Assembly (NCBI GenBank): GCA_963728825.1
Contig: CAVSLA010000005.1
Coordinates: forward strand, 248,001 to 312,000
Reading direction: 5' to 3'
Length of the DNA stretch: 64,000 nucleotides
DNA from: CAVREM01 sp963728825
GTDB taxonomy: Bacteria > Acidobacteriota > Vicinamibacteria > Vicinamibacterales > CAVVIG01
The first letter of the stretch is position 1. Every line of letters begins with the position of its first letter. The notes beneath the pieces are model-generated. The model was given only the letters and a program-made list of their open reading frames with translations. It searched no databases and was not told where the DNA came from. Positions 20,626-28,780 of the stretch are shown here, one piece after another. Both the position numbers and the translations under genes were made by a program.

Positions 20626-21422
20626 TACGACACTCCTCCTGAGCCCGACAGCGTTTGCATGTCGAGCTTCTTGCCGGGCGATTGCACGGCGGCCTTGCGC
20701 GCGCGACGATTCTGTTCGTCCTGGCCGCGCTGGCCGGTGTAGCCGCGTTCGAGCTCCGTCGTGTCCGTCTTGGCAATGGTCATTTCGATGACCTTGTAGG
20801 CGCCGCGCGGCCCGAACGCCTCCGCCCGCAGGGCGATGACCCCGCGACCCGGGTTCTTGTCCGCCGGCGCAACCGGCGCCCCGCCGTCGCCGAGCGGGTT
20901 GTCGTCGGTCTCGGACGGGTCGTCGCCGATCAGAACCACGACATAGAACGGTGAGTTGATGGTGTCGGTCGGCAGCAGGTCCGCCACGTTGCCGTAGGCG
21001 AAGAGCTGCCAGCGTGGATTGTTCACCGTCCATGGCCGCATGTCGGTGTAGGTATCCATCTCCCCAGCCGAACAGGTGGTCGCTTTCTCGCAGTTGGCAA
21101 AGCTCAGAATCTGGCTGAGATCGACCTTGGTACCGTCCGGCAGCGTCCGTTCACCGGACGGCGGACCGTCGATGAACCCTGACTGCAGCGAGCCGTCGAG
21201 CAGCTTGTTCCAGTCGGGAATCGTCAGCAGGTCGTCCATCGATCGCTCGAGGATCGCGTCGGCCGCGTATAGTGCTTCACCGCCGGCCCTGAAATTCCCC
21301 GAGATCATCGTCTCGGAGGACGTCGTCAGCACGAGCGACATTCCGAGAGCAGTCATCAGCATCATCGCCATCAGGGCGACGATGACCGCCATGCCGTCTT
21401 CACGCCGGAGTTGTCTGGTCAT
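20625..21422 (-). CDS. pilX: minor pilin PilX-like, set 1
   Basis: 265 residues. The short basic N-terminus MTRQLRREDGMAVIVALMAMMLMTALGMSLVLTTS and the ISGNFRAGGEALYAADAILE segment are typical of the PilX N-terminal domain. The cleavage context (REDG|MAVIVAL) lacks the Glu5 of classical pilins, which is usual for PilX/GspK-type subunits. The remainder is a globular domain with a few cysteines (NCEKATTCSAG). It lies between pilW (4-bp overlap) and pilY1 (stop and start share a base). A paralogue is at 23934-24533. Confidence 0.88.
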   Translation of the reverse strand: MTRQLRREDGMAVIVALMAMMLMTALGMSLVLTTSSETMISGNFRAGGEALYAADAILERSMDDLLTIPDWNKLLDGSLQSGFIDGPPSGERTLPDGTKVDLSQILSFANCEKATTCSAGEMDTYTDMRPWTVNNPRWQLFAYGNVADLLPTDTINSPFYVVVLIGDDPSETDDNPLGDGGAPVAPADKNPGRGVIALRAEAFGPRGAYKVIEMTIAKTDTTELERGYTGQRGQDEQNRRARKAAVQSPGKKLDMQTLSGSGGVS

Positions 21423-22591
21423 CGGCCGAGATTCAGATTCCGCGGTGTGACCTGGAACCTGACCTCCTGATCGGGAAGATATTTGTTACCGCCGCGCGAG
21501 GTGCCGCCGTAAGTGAACAGCGCGCCGGCCGGTCCGCGCAGTGTCTCGTTGCCGGTCTGCAGCCTGATGCGAACGCCGATCTTGCGGATGCGCAGCAGGT
21601 CGGCATCGAACCGGTTCGGGTGGTTCTGGTCGGGACACCAGGGTCCATCGGTCATCTGTGCTGGAGTCAATCGAACAAGGGTCGTCGTCACGCCGCCAGG
21701 GCCGAGCACCGGAAGACGAGGAGCCGGAATCGGCGAGCCGTCGTTGATGAACACGCAGTTCTCGGCGCCGACTGCGGCCGGCTTGGGTCCATAAGTGGTC
21801 CATGGCCCAACCGGATCGGCGATCGCTTTTTTCATGATCGGCGGCTGCGGATCGCCGAAATACTCGAACTCGAGCGCGACAATGTTGTCGACGATCGGGA
21901 CGTCGTTCGCGCCGCCGTCGTAATGCATCAGCTGAAACGTCTTGGTCGCGACGTCGGTCCGCAGGTAATACGTGTTGGTTCTGATCTGGACGATTTTGGT
22001 GACATCCTTCTCGTACGTTTTCGAGAGGTCGTCCAGGTTGTGCTGCAGGTGCAGCGCCGGATCCTGTATTTGGGTAATGGTGAAGGTGTCGTACGAACCA
22101 GTGTCGTCGTAAATGAGCACCGACATGCCCTCTTCGAAGCCGCACAGTTGATTCTGTTTCCCGGGTGGGCAACCGGGATCGGCGTTGACCTTGAGCTCGG
22201 CGGACTGCGCCGGCATCGGGGCGCTGATGCTGGTCTGGGCGGTGGTCGGCGGAACGAACATCAACGTGATCGTGTCGCTCCGGAACGTTCCAGGTGGATC
22301 GTCCTGCAGCCGCCCCTGGCGATATGGCATGACCGGGGCGAAGAAGTAGCTGAGCGCCATCGGGTTCTGGCCCGAGTACGAACCGGCGCCGGCCATCACC
22401 AGGTCCTTGTAGAGCGTGTCGCTCGCCAGACGCGAGCGCTGCTGGATGTCGGCGACCTCGGGTTCGGCCACGAAGTTGCCCTGGGACGGATTGACCAGCG
22501 AGAAGACCGACGCCGTGACGACGAGCATGAGGCCCATCGCCAGCGTCATTTCGAGCAAGGAGAAGCCGCGTTCGCGAGCATGGCGGTGCAT
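21419..22591 (-). CDS. pilW: minor pilin PilW-like, set 1
   Basis: 390 residues, long for a PilW. Prepilin signature RERG|FSLLEMTLAMGLMLVVTASVFSL, with Glu5 retained and a basic leader of about nine residues. A large extracellular domain follows, containing CPPGKQNQLCGF and ending VTPRNLNLGR. Its paralogue at 24530-25210 ends similarly (VAPRNLNQSR) and shares segments such as 'DGPWCP' and 'FDADLLRIR'. Neighbours: pilV upstream (stop and start overlap) and pilX downstream (4-bp overlap). Expected to be part of the priming/tip complex of the pilus. Confidence 0.88.
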   Translation of the reverse strand: MHRHARERGFSLLEMTLAMGLMLVVTASVFSLVNPSQGNFVAEPEVADIQQRSRLASDTLYKDLVMAGAGSYSGQNPMALSYFFAPVMPYRQGRLQDDPPGTFRSDTITLMFVPPTTAQTSISAPMPAQSAELKVNADPGCPPGKQNQLCGFEEGMSVLIYDDTGSYDTFTITQIQDPALHLQHNLDDLSKTYEKDVTKIVQIRTNTYYLRTDVATKTFQLMHYDGGANDVPIVDNIVALEFEYFGDPQPPIMKKAIADPVGPWTTYGPKPAAVGAENCVFINDGSPIPAPRLPVLGPGGVTTTLVRLTPAQMTDGPWCPDQNHPNRFDADLLRIRKIGVRIRLQTGNETLRGPAGALFTYGGTSRGGNKYLPDQEVRFQVTPRNLNLGR

Positions 22592-23169
22592 TAGCTTGCC
22601 TTTCGCGTTTTCACGCTGATGACTCGAGCCTCGTCCGGGAGCCGCCTGCCTCCGCCCGCCTCTTGCGTGTCGGCGTCACCGCGGGAGCGCCACCGCGACA
22701 CCATCACCTGCAGGATGAGCGTGTTGTTCGGATTGGTCGGCAGTGGTTCGACCGACCAGCGGCGGACGTAGACCGTGTTCGGCGGCGCGTTGGTGCCGCC
22801 GCCGAGCGACTGGCCGCCGCCGTCGAGGAAATCGCAGTAGCCGTCGACGTTCCGGCGAAGCGCGTCGCCGGGAGACGGGGTGAGGCCGGGGCCGCCGGTC
22901 GGGAGCTCCGGGACGACGCTCAGGTCGCTGGTCGTGTCGGACAGCGGTAACCCGATCGTGTCGAAGCCCCACGTCAGCCCGCGGAGCTGCTCCATCTTCT
23001 GCTGCGCCAGCACCGACGCGACGGTCGTGAGCCGCGCGCTCTGATTCGCCTTGGTCGAAATCAGGAAGAGCTGAGCGAGCGAGGCCAGCGCCACCGTCAT
23101 GATGGTGGTGGCGACCAGCGTCTCGACCAGCGAGAACCCGCGTTCGTTACTGCAGCTGGATTTTGCCAA
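22591..23169 (-). CDS. pilV: minor pilin PilV-like, set 1
   Basis: 192 residues with prepilin signature NERG|FSLVETLVATTIMTVALASLAQLFLI and Glu5 retained. The pilin-like body contains LAQQKMEQLRGLTW and NVDGYCDFLDGGGQ, then VYVRRWSVEPLPTNPNNTLILQVMV. The paralogue at 25207-25671 aligns at 'QYVRRWSIDPLAS' and 'LAQDQMEQLR', showing the two sets arose by duplication. It overlaps the end of fimT by 23 bp and the start of pilW by one base. Confidence 0.88.
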   Translation of the reverse strand: MAKSSCSNERGFSLVETLVATTIMTVALASLAQLFLISTKANQSARLTTVASVLAQQKMEQLRGLTWGFDTIGLPLSDTTSDLSVVPELPTGGPGLTPSPGDALRRNVDGYCDFLDGGGQSLGGGTNAPPNTVYVRRWSVEPLPTNPNNTLILQVMVSRWRSRGDADTQEAGGGRRLPDEARVISVKTRKAS

Positions 23170-23737
23170 GTGAATTCACCGTAATGTTGCGAGTCTTGCC
23201 TTTGCGGCTCACCGTAATGGTCACGCCCGCGTTTGCGACTGTCGGCCACGGATCGCCCGTGCCGGCGTCGGCGTGAACGGTTCCGTCGGGCCAGAACTCC
23301 AGTGTCGGGAACGCTGCGAACGACGCCTGCGGCTGCAGTCGGCGCAGCGGGCCGTCGTTGTTCGGACGCGTCAGACGGCTGTTGTCGCCGCCGGTCGGGC
23401 GGTACGGATAGAGCGTTTCGTCGCACCGGTTGGCCGCACCGTCCGCCGCGGCCGGCACGCGCGGCGTGCCGATTAATTCGACGGCGCGGAACTGGCCGAC
23501 GACCGGGCAGTTGAACCGCACACGCATCGGCCGGTTGACTGACACAGACTTCAGCCGCGCGAACTGCAGCTCGCGCTCGACGTCGCGCACCGTCATGCCG
23601 AGCCGCATACTGTCGACACCATCCACCATCTGTGGCGTCGCAATCGCCGCCATCGTCGCCAGAATGGCCATCGTGGCGATCAAGTCGACGAGGGTGAACC
23701 CGCCGCTGCCAGCTACGCGTGCCTTGTTGAACCTCAT
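23147..23737 (-). CDS. fimT: GspH/FimT-type minor pilin
   Basis: 196 residues. Signature SGG|FTLVDLIATMAILATMAAIATPQMVDG; the mature protein carries Asp at position 5, where nearly all type IV pilins have Glu. The body has DVERELQFARLKSVSVNRPMRVRFNC, characteristic of the GspH/FimT domain. I use ATG 23737 (MRFNKARVAG); the upstream ATG 23746 falls at the predicted start point of the -24/-12-like element at 23757-23772, and the longer frame to 23776 is unlikely. First gene of the fimT-pilV-pilW-pilX-pilY1-TPR operon. Confidence 0.85.
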   Translation of the reverse strand: MRFNKARVAGSGGFTLVDLIATMAILATMAAIATPQMVDGVDSMRLGMTVRDVERELQFARLKSVSVNRPMRVRFNCPVVGQFRAVELIGTPRVPAAADGAANRCDETLYPYRPTGGDNSRLTRPNNDGPLRRLQPQASFAAFPTLEFWPDGTVHADAGTGDPWPTVANAGVTITVSRKGKTRNITVNSLGKIQLQ

Positions 23738-23756
23738 AACTTCCATTGCCTGACTG

Positions 23757-23772
23757 AGCAATGGCATTGCCA
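23757..23772 (-). promoter_or_regulatory. candidate sigma-54 promoter upstream of fimT
   Basis: Minus-strand TGGCAATGCCATTGCT has GG and GC separated by exactly 10 bp and matches 14 of the 16 positions of the -24/-12 form used at pilA if spacer bases are ignored. It predicts a start at about 23746, only 9 nt before ATG 23737. The site is also partly palindromic (TGGCAATGCCA), so chance or an operator is possible. The rest of the 196-bp gap to 23934 shows no other clear signal. Confidence 0.4.
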
Positions 23773-23933
23773 GCAACGGACTTTAGCGACATGTCCGCTG
23801 TTAACTACCTTTTGTACTTACCTTTAGACGGTGGACCAGGTCGCGAGCCAAGGCCTGGCCAAGCGTTTCGAACCGGCCGAATTGTTACTTCTCGTAACAG
23901 TGTTGGAAGGCGGTCCGGCGGACCGAGCGTGAA

Positions 23934-24533
23934 CTATTCGAAGACCGTCTTCACGATCCGCGGCGGCTCTGACGCTAATTTCGAAACCGTCAGGTCGATG
24001 GTGCTGTGCGCGCCTCGAGGGCCGAACGCTTCGCCCCGGACAATGACGACGATGCCGTCGGCCGTAAGGGACGCGGCGCGAACGAACGCCACTACATAAA
24101 ACGGTGACTGAAGGCCGGACATCGAGAGCAGGTCGCGAAGGGGACCGTGGGCAAACAGCTGCCAGCGAGGGGCCCCAGCGCACGGCGTCGGCGCGTCACA
24201 GTTGGCAAGATTCAGGACCGTGCCGACGTCGACCGGCGATCCGATCGGCAGATCGCGCACTCCGTCGGGAGGGCCATCGACGAAGCGTGAGCGTTGCCGG
24301 CCTTCGACAACGTCGGTCCAGTTCGCGATGGTCCGCAGGTCGGCCAGCGCGAGCTCGGCGATCGCTTCGGCGGCGTAGAGCGCCTGCCGGCTATGACGGA
24401 AATTTCCGGCGATGATCGTGTCGGTGGATGTCAACAGGACCACCGCCGCTCCGAGCGCCAGCATGACCGTGAGTCCGATCAACGCGATCACGAGCGCGAT
24501 GCCTTGTTCCGGTTTGGAAAGCCTGGGCTTCAT
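23934..24533 (-). CDS. minor pilin PilX-like, set 2
   Basis: 199 residues, paralogue of the PilX-like protein at 20625-21422. The N-terminus (QGIALVIALIGLTVMLALGAAVVLLTS) is followed by IIAGNFRHSRQALYAAEAIAELALADLRTI, and both copies share 'FVDGPP-G-R-LP-G' and 'RWQLFA' segments. It is shorter than set 1 by about 65 residues. The start overlaps the PilW-like stop by 4 bp. It is the last gene of the second minor-pilin set, which has no fimT or pilY1 of its own. Confidence 0.85.
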   Translation of the reverse strand: MKPRLSKPEQGIALVIALIGLTVMLALGAAVVLLTSTDTIIAGNFRHSRQALYAAEAIAELALADLRTIANWTDVVEGRQRSRFVDGPPDGVRDLPIGSPVDVGTVLNLANCDAPTPCAGAPRWQLFAHGPLRDLLSMSGLQSPFYVVAFVRAASLTADGIVVIVRGEAFGPRGAHSTIDLTVSKLASEPPRIVKTVFE

Positions 24534-25210
24534 CGCGATTGATTCAGGTTACGAGGAGCCACCGTGAACTGCAAGTCGCCTGACACTCCTGAGGCAGCGA
24601 CCCTGACCACCACATGTCTGATTCGAAGGAGATCGGCATCGAACAGCACACCGCCCTCGTCGAGAGGACACCAGGGACCATCGCTGAGCTCTGGCCCTGC
24701 AAGCGGCACAAGCGTTGAGCCACTACTCGTCGGCCCGCAGACTGGCGGGCTTGCCCCAGGATTCACATTCTGCTCGCCAAAGTAAGTGAAGGTGAGGTCG
24801 GTGACGTAGTCCACGACCGGAGCGTCAGGACCTGCGCCCTCTGCACGCATCAACTGGAAAACGCCGGGCGTTTCTCCCGCCTTCAAATAGTAGGTTCTGA
24901 TCCTGTCCTCTTCCTGGTCCGGCTGTTCGACCACCGCGGTGACGACGCGGTTTGTGAATGTGCCCGCGGGATCGGCGAACGGCCCGACCAATCGATACGG
25001 CAGCACCGCTCGGGCCATTGCGAGATCGCGGGTCAGTGTGTCGACGGCCACCCGTACTCGCTGCTGTCGGTCGGCGATTTCGGGCTCAGCGTCGAATCGG
25101 CGTCGTGCCCGACCCAGCAAATCGAAGATCGTCGCCATCACCGCCAGCGCGAGACCGAGCGCGACGATCAGCTCGACGATCGAAAATCCTGATTGGCGGT
25201 TGATTTTCAT
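24530..25210 (-). CDS. minor pilin PilW-like, set 2
   Basis: 226 residues from ATG 25210. The frame stays open upstream, but prepilin signature RQSG|FSIVELIVALGLALAVMATIFDLLG fixes the start. Glu5 is present. Shared segments with set 1 PilW (IADRQQRVRVAVDTLTRDLAMA; TYYLKAGETPGVFQLMRAEG; DGPWCPLDE; FDADLLRIRHVVVRV; APRNLN) show paralogy. It lacks about 160 residues of the set 1 extracellular domain. It overlaps pilV2 and pilX2 by 4 bp on each side. Confidence 0.87.
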   Translation of the reverse strand: MKINRQSGFSIVELIVALGLALAVMATIFDLLGRARRRFDAEPEIADRQQRVRVAVDTLTRDLAMARAVLPYRLVGPFADPAGTFTNRVVTAVVEQPDQEEDRIRTYYLKAGETPGVFQLMRAEGAGPDAPVVDYVTDLTFTYFGEQNVNPGASPPVCGPTSSGSTLVPLAGPELSDGPWCPLDEGGVLFDADLLRIRHVVVRVAASGVSGDLQFTVAPRNLNQSR

Positions 25211-25671
25211 GATCCCGCCTTGCGCGATCTCACGCTGACGAGATGGACCTCGCCGGCCGATCGCGGCGCCGTTACCCAGACCTGCAGCACGACGGCGTTG
25301 CCGGCAGCCGACGCCAGGGGATCGATCGACCAGCGGCGGACGTACTGCGTTCCGGGCGGCGCATCCCCGGAGGTGCCGATCGCCTGAGCGTTGCCGTCGA
25401 AGAAATCGCAGCAGCCGGCGCTGGCCTCCGCCGGCCAGACGATGGTTCGCAGCTGCTCCATCTGGTCCTGCGCGAGGATCGAGGCCGCGGTGGTGACCCA
25501 GGCCGCCTGGCCGCCGCTTCGCGCCAGGATCATCAGCTGCGCAAGCGATACGAGGCCGACCGTGAGAACCGTCGCCGCCACCAGCGCCTCGACCAGCGAG
25601 AATCCGTCTTCGTATCGTGCGAGCGGGCGATTGAACACGCCATCTCGAAGTGCAAACCGTGCTCCGCGCAT
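25207..25671 (-). CDS. minor pilin PilV-like, set 2
   Basis: 154 residues. Prepilin signature YEDG|FSLVEALVAATVLTVGLVSLAQLMIL with Glu5. The leader is unusually long from ATG 25671 (23 residues); GTG at 25638 would shorten it to a typical length. The body shares WVTTAASILAQDQMEQLR and YVRRWSIDPLAS with set 1 PilV. Two adjacent cysteines (AGCCDFFDG) replace the single one in set 1 (GYCDFLDG). First gene of the second set, 115 bp after the histidine kinase stop; I see no clear promoter in that gap. Confidence 0.85.
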   Translation of the reverse strand: MRGARFALRDGVFNRPLARYEDGFSLVEALVAATVLTVGLVSLAQLMILARSGGQAAWVTTAASILAQDQMEQLRTIVWPAEASAGCCDFFDGNAQAIGTSGDAPPGTQYVRRWSIDPLASAAGNAVVLQVWVTAPRSAGEVHLVSVRSRKAGS

Positions 25672-25786
25672 CGTCCGATCGAAAATCGCTGGTTTTCCAC
25701 CGTAATTTTGCGATAAGGCCTGGTGACACCTTCAGCAGGTACGCAGAAATTGCCGGTGCGAGGCGACGCGCAGGTATCAGAAAATG

Positions 25787-27046
25787 CTAGGCGCTGCGCG
25801 GCAGCGAGACTTGCAAGCTGGCACCGCCGAGCGGCGAGGATCCGACGGTGATGCGGCCGTTGTGAAAGACGATGATTTTCTGGACCAGCGCCAGTCCCAG
25901 GCCGGTGCCATTGCGTTTCGACGTGAAGAACGGCCGGAACACCTGCTCGCGCGCTCCAGGCTCGATGCCCGGCCCGTTGTCCTCGACGACGATTCTCATC
26001 AGAGACTGCGCCGGGTCGAGCTCTGACTGGATCACGACGACCGGCGCGAGCGTGGCGCCCGCGCACGCCTCGACGGCGTTCCGCAGAAGATTACTGAACG
26101 CCTGGCGCAGCAGCACCTCGTCGCCTTCAATGGTCCCGAACTGGCCACGTACCGTGATGTCGCCGCCCAGCGAGCGCGCTTCGCCGCGCAGCTCCTCCGC
26201 GGCACGTTCGCAGATCGCGCCGAGATCCACCGGCGCGAGCGTGAGCTGGGCCGGCCGGGCGAAGTTCAGGAAATTGGTCACCACCTGACTGAGCGATTCC
26301 GCCTCAGCGCGAATGCCCTCGACATACGGCCGGTATGCCTCAGGCAGCGCCTTCAGGTCGAACAGCTTGCTGTAGCCGTGAATCGTCGCCAGCCCGTTCC
26401 GGAATTCGTGGGCGATGCCGGCCGTCAGCTCGCCGACCGTCGCCAGGCTCTCCTTGAGGCGCAATTGCTCTTCCAGGTTCTTGACGGCCGTCAGATCGGT
26501 GAACAGACAGATGACGCCGTGCAGCTCGCTGTTTTCATCGAACAGCGGGGACACGGTGACGCCAAGGTGAGTGGCGCCGTGACGCGACTCGGGGAGATGC
26601 ACGGCCCGCCTCGAGATCGGGACGCGCGTAACCAGACACTCGTCGATCACTTCGGAGAGGGCGGGCTCGTCGAGCATCCGCCGATGATCGTCGGCAGACG
26701 CCGACTCGGGGATGTGCAGCATGCGCCGGCCGGCGGGATTGATGATGCGAACCTCCCGCTTCAGGCCGACGACCAGAAGACCGGCGGTCAAGCTTTCGAC
26801 GATCTCCCCGCTCAGCCGCTCGGAGGCGTCGGCGCGGGCGGCGGTGGCGCGCTCCTGAGCCTTCAGCTTCTCCACAGCTTCCTGAAGTGCTGCCGACAGG
26901 AGCGTCGTTTCCCCCGAGCTCTCGCGCCGGTGCGTATCGCGCGCCGCCGCCCCGAGCCGCAGGACGGCAAACGTCAGCGCGGCGGCCAGGACGCCGACGA
27001 TGGCGGTCAGCCCCAGGAGCGCGTAGGCATCTGAACTCAGCGGCAC
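25787..27046 (-). CDS. membrane-anchored PAS sensor histidine kinase
   Basis: 419 residues. One N-terminal transmembrane helix (about 8-30), a coiled-coil region (about 48-80), a PAS domain (about 82-190), HisKA with phospho-acceptor His213 in AGIAHEFRNGLATIHGY, then HATPase_c with NLLRNAVEACAG, VEDNGPGIEPG and GTGLGLALVQ. NtrB/PilS-like in the kinase core but lacking the multi-span sensor of PilS at 34314-35981. It sits 16 bp after pilD with no response regulator beside it, so it may signal to PilR or to the NtrC-family regulator at 14381-15791. Both pairings are inference. Confidence 0.9.
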   Translation of the reverse strand: MPLSSDAYALLGLTAIVGVLAAALTFAVLRLGAAARDTHRRESSGETTLLSAALQEAVEKLKAQERATAARADASERLSGEIVESLTAGLLVVGLKREVRIINPAGRRMLHIPESASADDHRRMLDEPALSEVIDECLVTRVPISRRAVHLPESRHGATHLGVTVSPLFDENSELHGVICLFTDLTAVKNLEEQLRLKESLATVGELTAGIAHEFRNGLATIHGYSKLFDLKALPEAYRPYVEGIRAEAESLSQVVTNFLNFARPAQLTLAPVDLGAICERAAEELRGEARSLGGDITVRGQFGTIEGDEVLLRQAFSNLLRNAVEACAGATLAPVVVIQSELDPAQSLMRIVVEDNGPGIEPGAREQVFRPFFTSKRNGTGLGLALVQKIIVFHNGRITVGSSPLGGASLQVSLPRSA

Positions 27047-27062
27047 GGCGGCTTGGGTTCGG

Positions 27063-27830
27063 TTACCACAGGCGGAGGTACCAATCCATCAGTGGATAGC
27101 CGACCGTTGCGGCGAGCGCGGCGCCGACCGCGAGAAAGGTGCCGAAGGGCAATGCGGTTTTCATCCCACCGCGGCGCATCAGGATGACCAGCCCGCCGAT
27201 CAGCGACCCGGCGAACGATGCGAGCATCAGCGTCACGAACGTCAGCTGCCACCCGAGGAAGGCGCCGACCATCGCGAGCATCTTGACGTCGCCCATCCCG
27301 AGGCCTTCCTCTTCGCGGATGCGGTAGTAGGCCTCGGCCATCGCATACAGGACACCCCCGCCGAGCAGGATCCCGATCAAGGAGGCGATCCAGCCGGGCT
27401 CGGTCATGAAACTGAAGAGGAAGCCGACGACGATGCCCGGCAGGGTAATCGCGTTGGGCAGCAGATGATGCTCGAGGTCGATCGCGAACAGCACGATCAG
27501 CGCCGAGCCAAAAATCAGCCGTGACGCGAGCAGCGGCGAGGGCCCGTAGAGCCACCACGCGCCGGCGAACATCACGGCCGTGATCGCTTCGATGATCGGG
27601 TAGCGAATCGAGATGCGCTCACGGCAGGTGCGGCAGCGACCGGCCAGGGCGAGATAGCTGACGAGCGGGAAGTTCTCGAACCAGGCCAGCGACCGCCCGC
27701 AGTTCGCGCAGGCCGATGCCGGCCACACCACGGACGAGCCGCGCGGAAGACGGTAGATGCAGACGTTCAGAAAGCTGCCGACGATCGCTCCGAACATCCC
27801 GGCCACGACGACTGGTATCCATTCGATCAC
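27063..27830 (-). CDS. pilD: type IV prepilin peptidase / N-methyltransferase
   Basis: Inner-membrane aspartyl protease that cleaves prepilin leaders after Gly and methylates the new N-terminus. The 255-residue protein has the N-terminal methyltransferase domain (SFLNVCIYRLPRG) with both CxxC pairs (C41/C44, C66/C69), then the peptidase domain with catalytic Asp118 (FAIDLEHHLLPN) and Asp181 (GMGDVKML), and about eight membrane spans. The start overlaps the TPR gene stop by 4 bp. It is the only prepilin peptidase in view and should process PilA and both minor pilin sets. Confidence 0.96.
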   Translation of the reverse strand: MIEWIPVVVAGMFGAIVGSFLNVCIYRLPRGSSVVWPASACANCGRSLAWFENFPLVSYLALAGRCRTCRERISIRYPIIEAITAVMFAGAWWLYGPSPLLASRLIFGSALIVLFAIDLEHHLLPNAITLPGIVVGFLFSFMTEPGWIASLIGILLGGGVLYAMAEAYYRIREEEGLGMGDVKMLAMVGAFLGWQLTFVTLMLASFAGSLIGGLVILMRRGGMKTALPFGTFLAVGAALAATVGYPLMDWYLRLW

Positions 27831-28780
27831 GGCTGGCTGACCATTCCCTGGGGCACCTGGGGAAGCGGAAACAGCATCGATTCGCGTGCCAGCTCCACGC
27901 CGGCCGCGGCATCGAGTGCATACGGGGTCCCGCTCGGATCGAGCGGAACACCGGGAAGCAATCCGGCCCTGATCAGCGATTCCCAGCCGGCCGGGGGAGT
28001 GCCCGTCTGCCTGGAAAAGCGGGCGACCAGCTCCCGGAGATTGTCGAGATGGTCGAGAGCCTGGAGCTGCGCCAGCGCGCGCTGGGCGTGGTTACGCTGA
28101 TAGTCGACCGTCGCCGACTTCAGAATCTCCTCCCACATGAGCCGGGAAGACGTACGGTCGCCACCGTTAGCCACCGTGGTGGCAGCCATGGACTTCATCC
28201 ACCACGGAGCCCCGGTGACCTCGCCCGCCTTGGCAAACCAGGCCCCGGCGGTTTGATAGTCCTGGTGCCACCAATAGTGGACGAACCCGATGTCGTACAT
28301 GTATTCCCAGTTATCGGGCTCAACCTGTAATCCCTTTTCCAGCAGTGCAATCGCGAGATCCGGCCGCCCCGGACCGCCCGGATATGGCTCGGCGAGGAAG
28401 ATCGACCCGAATCGGTAGGCCACCGCGAAGTAGGGATCGAGCGTCGTCGTGAGGTCGAGCAACGGAAACAGCAGCCGATACGGTTCGGTCCCTTCGGCGC
28501 GGGGCGCCCCACCGGGCCGGTCCGGTGTGTAGATTTTCGTGCGCGTCCCGCCGAAGTGCTGAATCGCCCGAATCCAGTAAAGGTCTGCCGCCAGCGATCG
28601 ATACCCGAGCGACATTCGCCGCAGGACCGGACCCGACGTCAGATACAAGGTTTCTTCGGTCGCCTCTGGCGGCGGATAACGCATATCCCTTTCGCGCTGG
28701 AGTCTGACGGCACCGGCCATCAGCACGGCGATCAAGCTGAGCGATATGCCGACTTCGTAGCGGGGCCGTGAACGTATCAC
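27827..28780 (-). CDS. membrane-anchored TPR-like protein of the pil cluster
   Basis: 317 residues. A short cytoplasmic N-terminus and one membrane helix (about 10-26, ISLSLIAVLMAGAVRL) precede a periplasmic helical domain. Segments such as LGYRSLAADLYWIRAIQHFG, LDPYFAVAYRFGSIFLAEP, IALLEKGLQVEPDNWEYMYDIGFVHYWWHQDYQTAGAWFAKA look like degenerate TPRs. It is chained by 4-bp overlaps to pilI upstream and pilD downstream. In Myxococcus xanthus pilG, pilH and pilI lie between pilA and pilD, so this or the VKOR fusion could occupy the pilG role; similarity to PilG was not testable here. Confidence 0.8.
   Translation of the reverse strand: MIRSRPRYEVGISLSLIAVLMAGAVRLQRERDMRYPPPEATEETLYLTSGPVLRRMSLGYRSLAADLYWIRAIQHFGGTRTKIYTPDRPGGAPRAEGTEPYRLLFPLLDLTTTLDPYFAVAYRFGSIFLAEPYPGGPGRPDLAIALLEKGLQVEPDNWEYMYDIGFVHYWWHQDYQTAGAWFAKAGEVTGAPWWMKSMAATTVANGGDRTSSRLMWEEILKSATVDYQRNHAQRALAQLQALDHLDNLRELVARFSRQTGTPPAGWESLIRAGLLPGVPLDPSGTPYALDAAAGVELARESMLFPLPQVPQGMVSQP

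Noticed and set aside
25672..25786. sigma-54 promoter before the second minor-pilin set
   Set aside because: GG and GC doublets occur but none with 10-bp spacing plus TGGCA/TTGC context.
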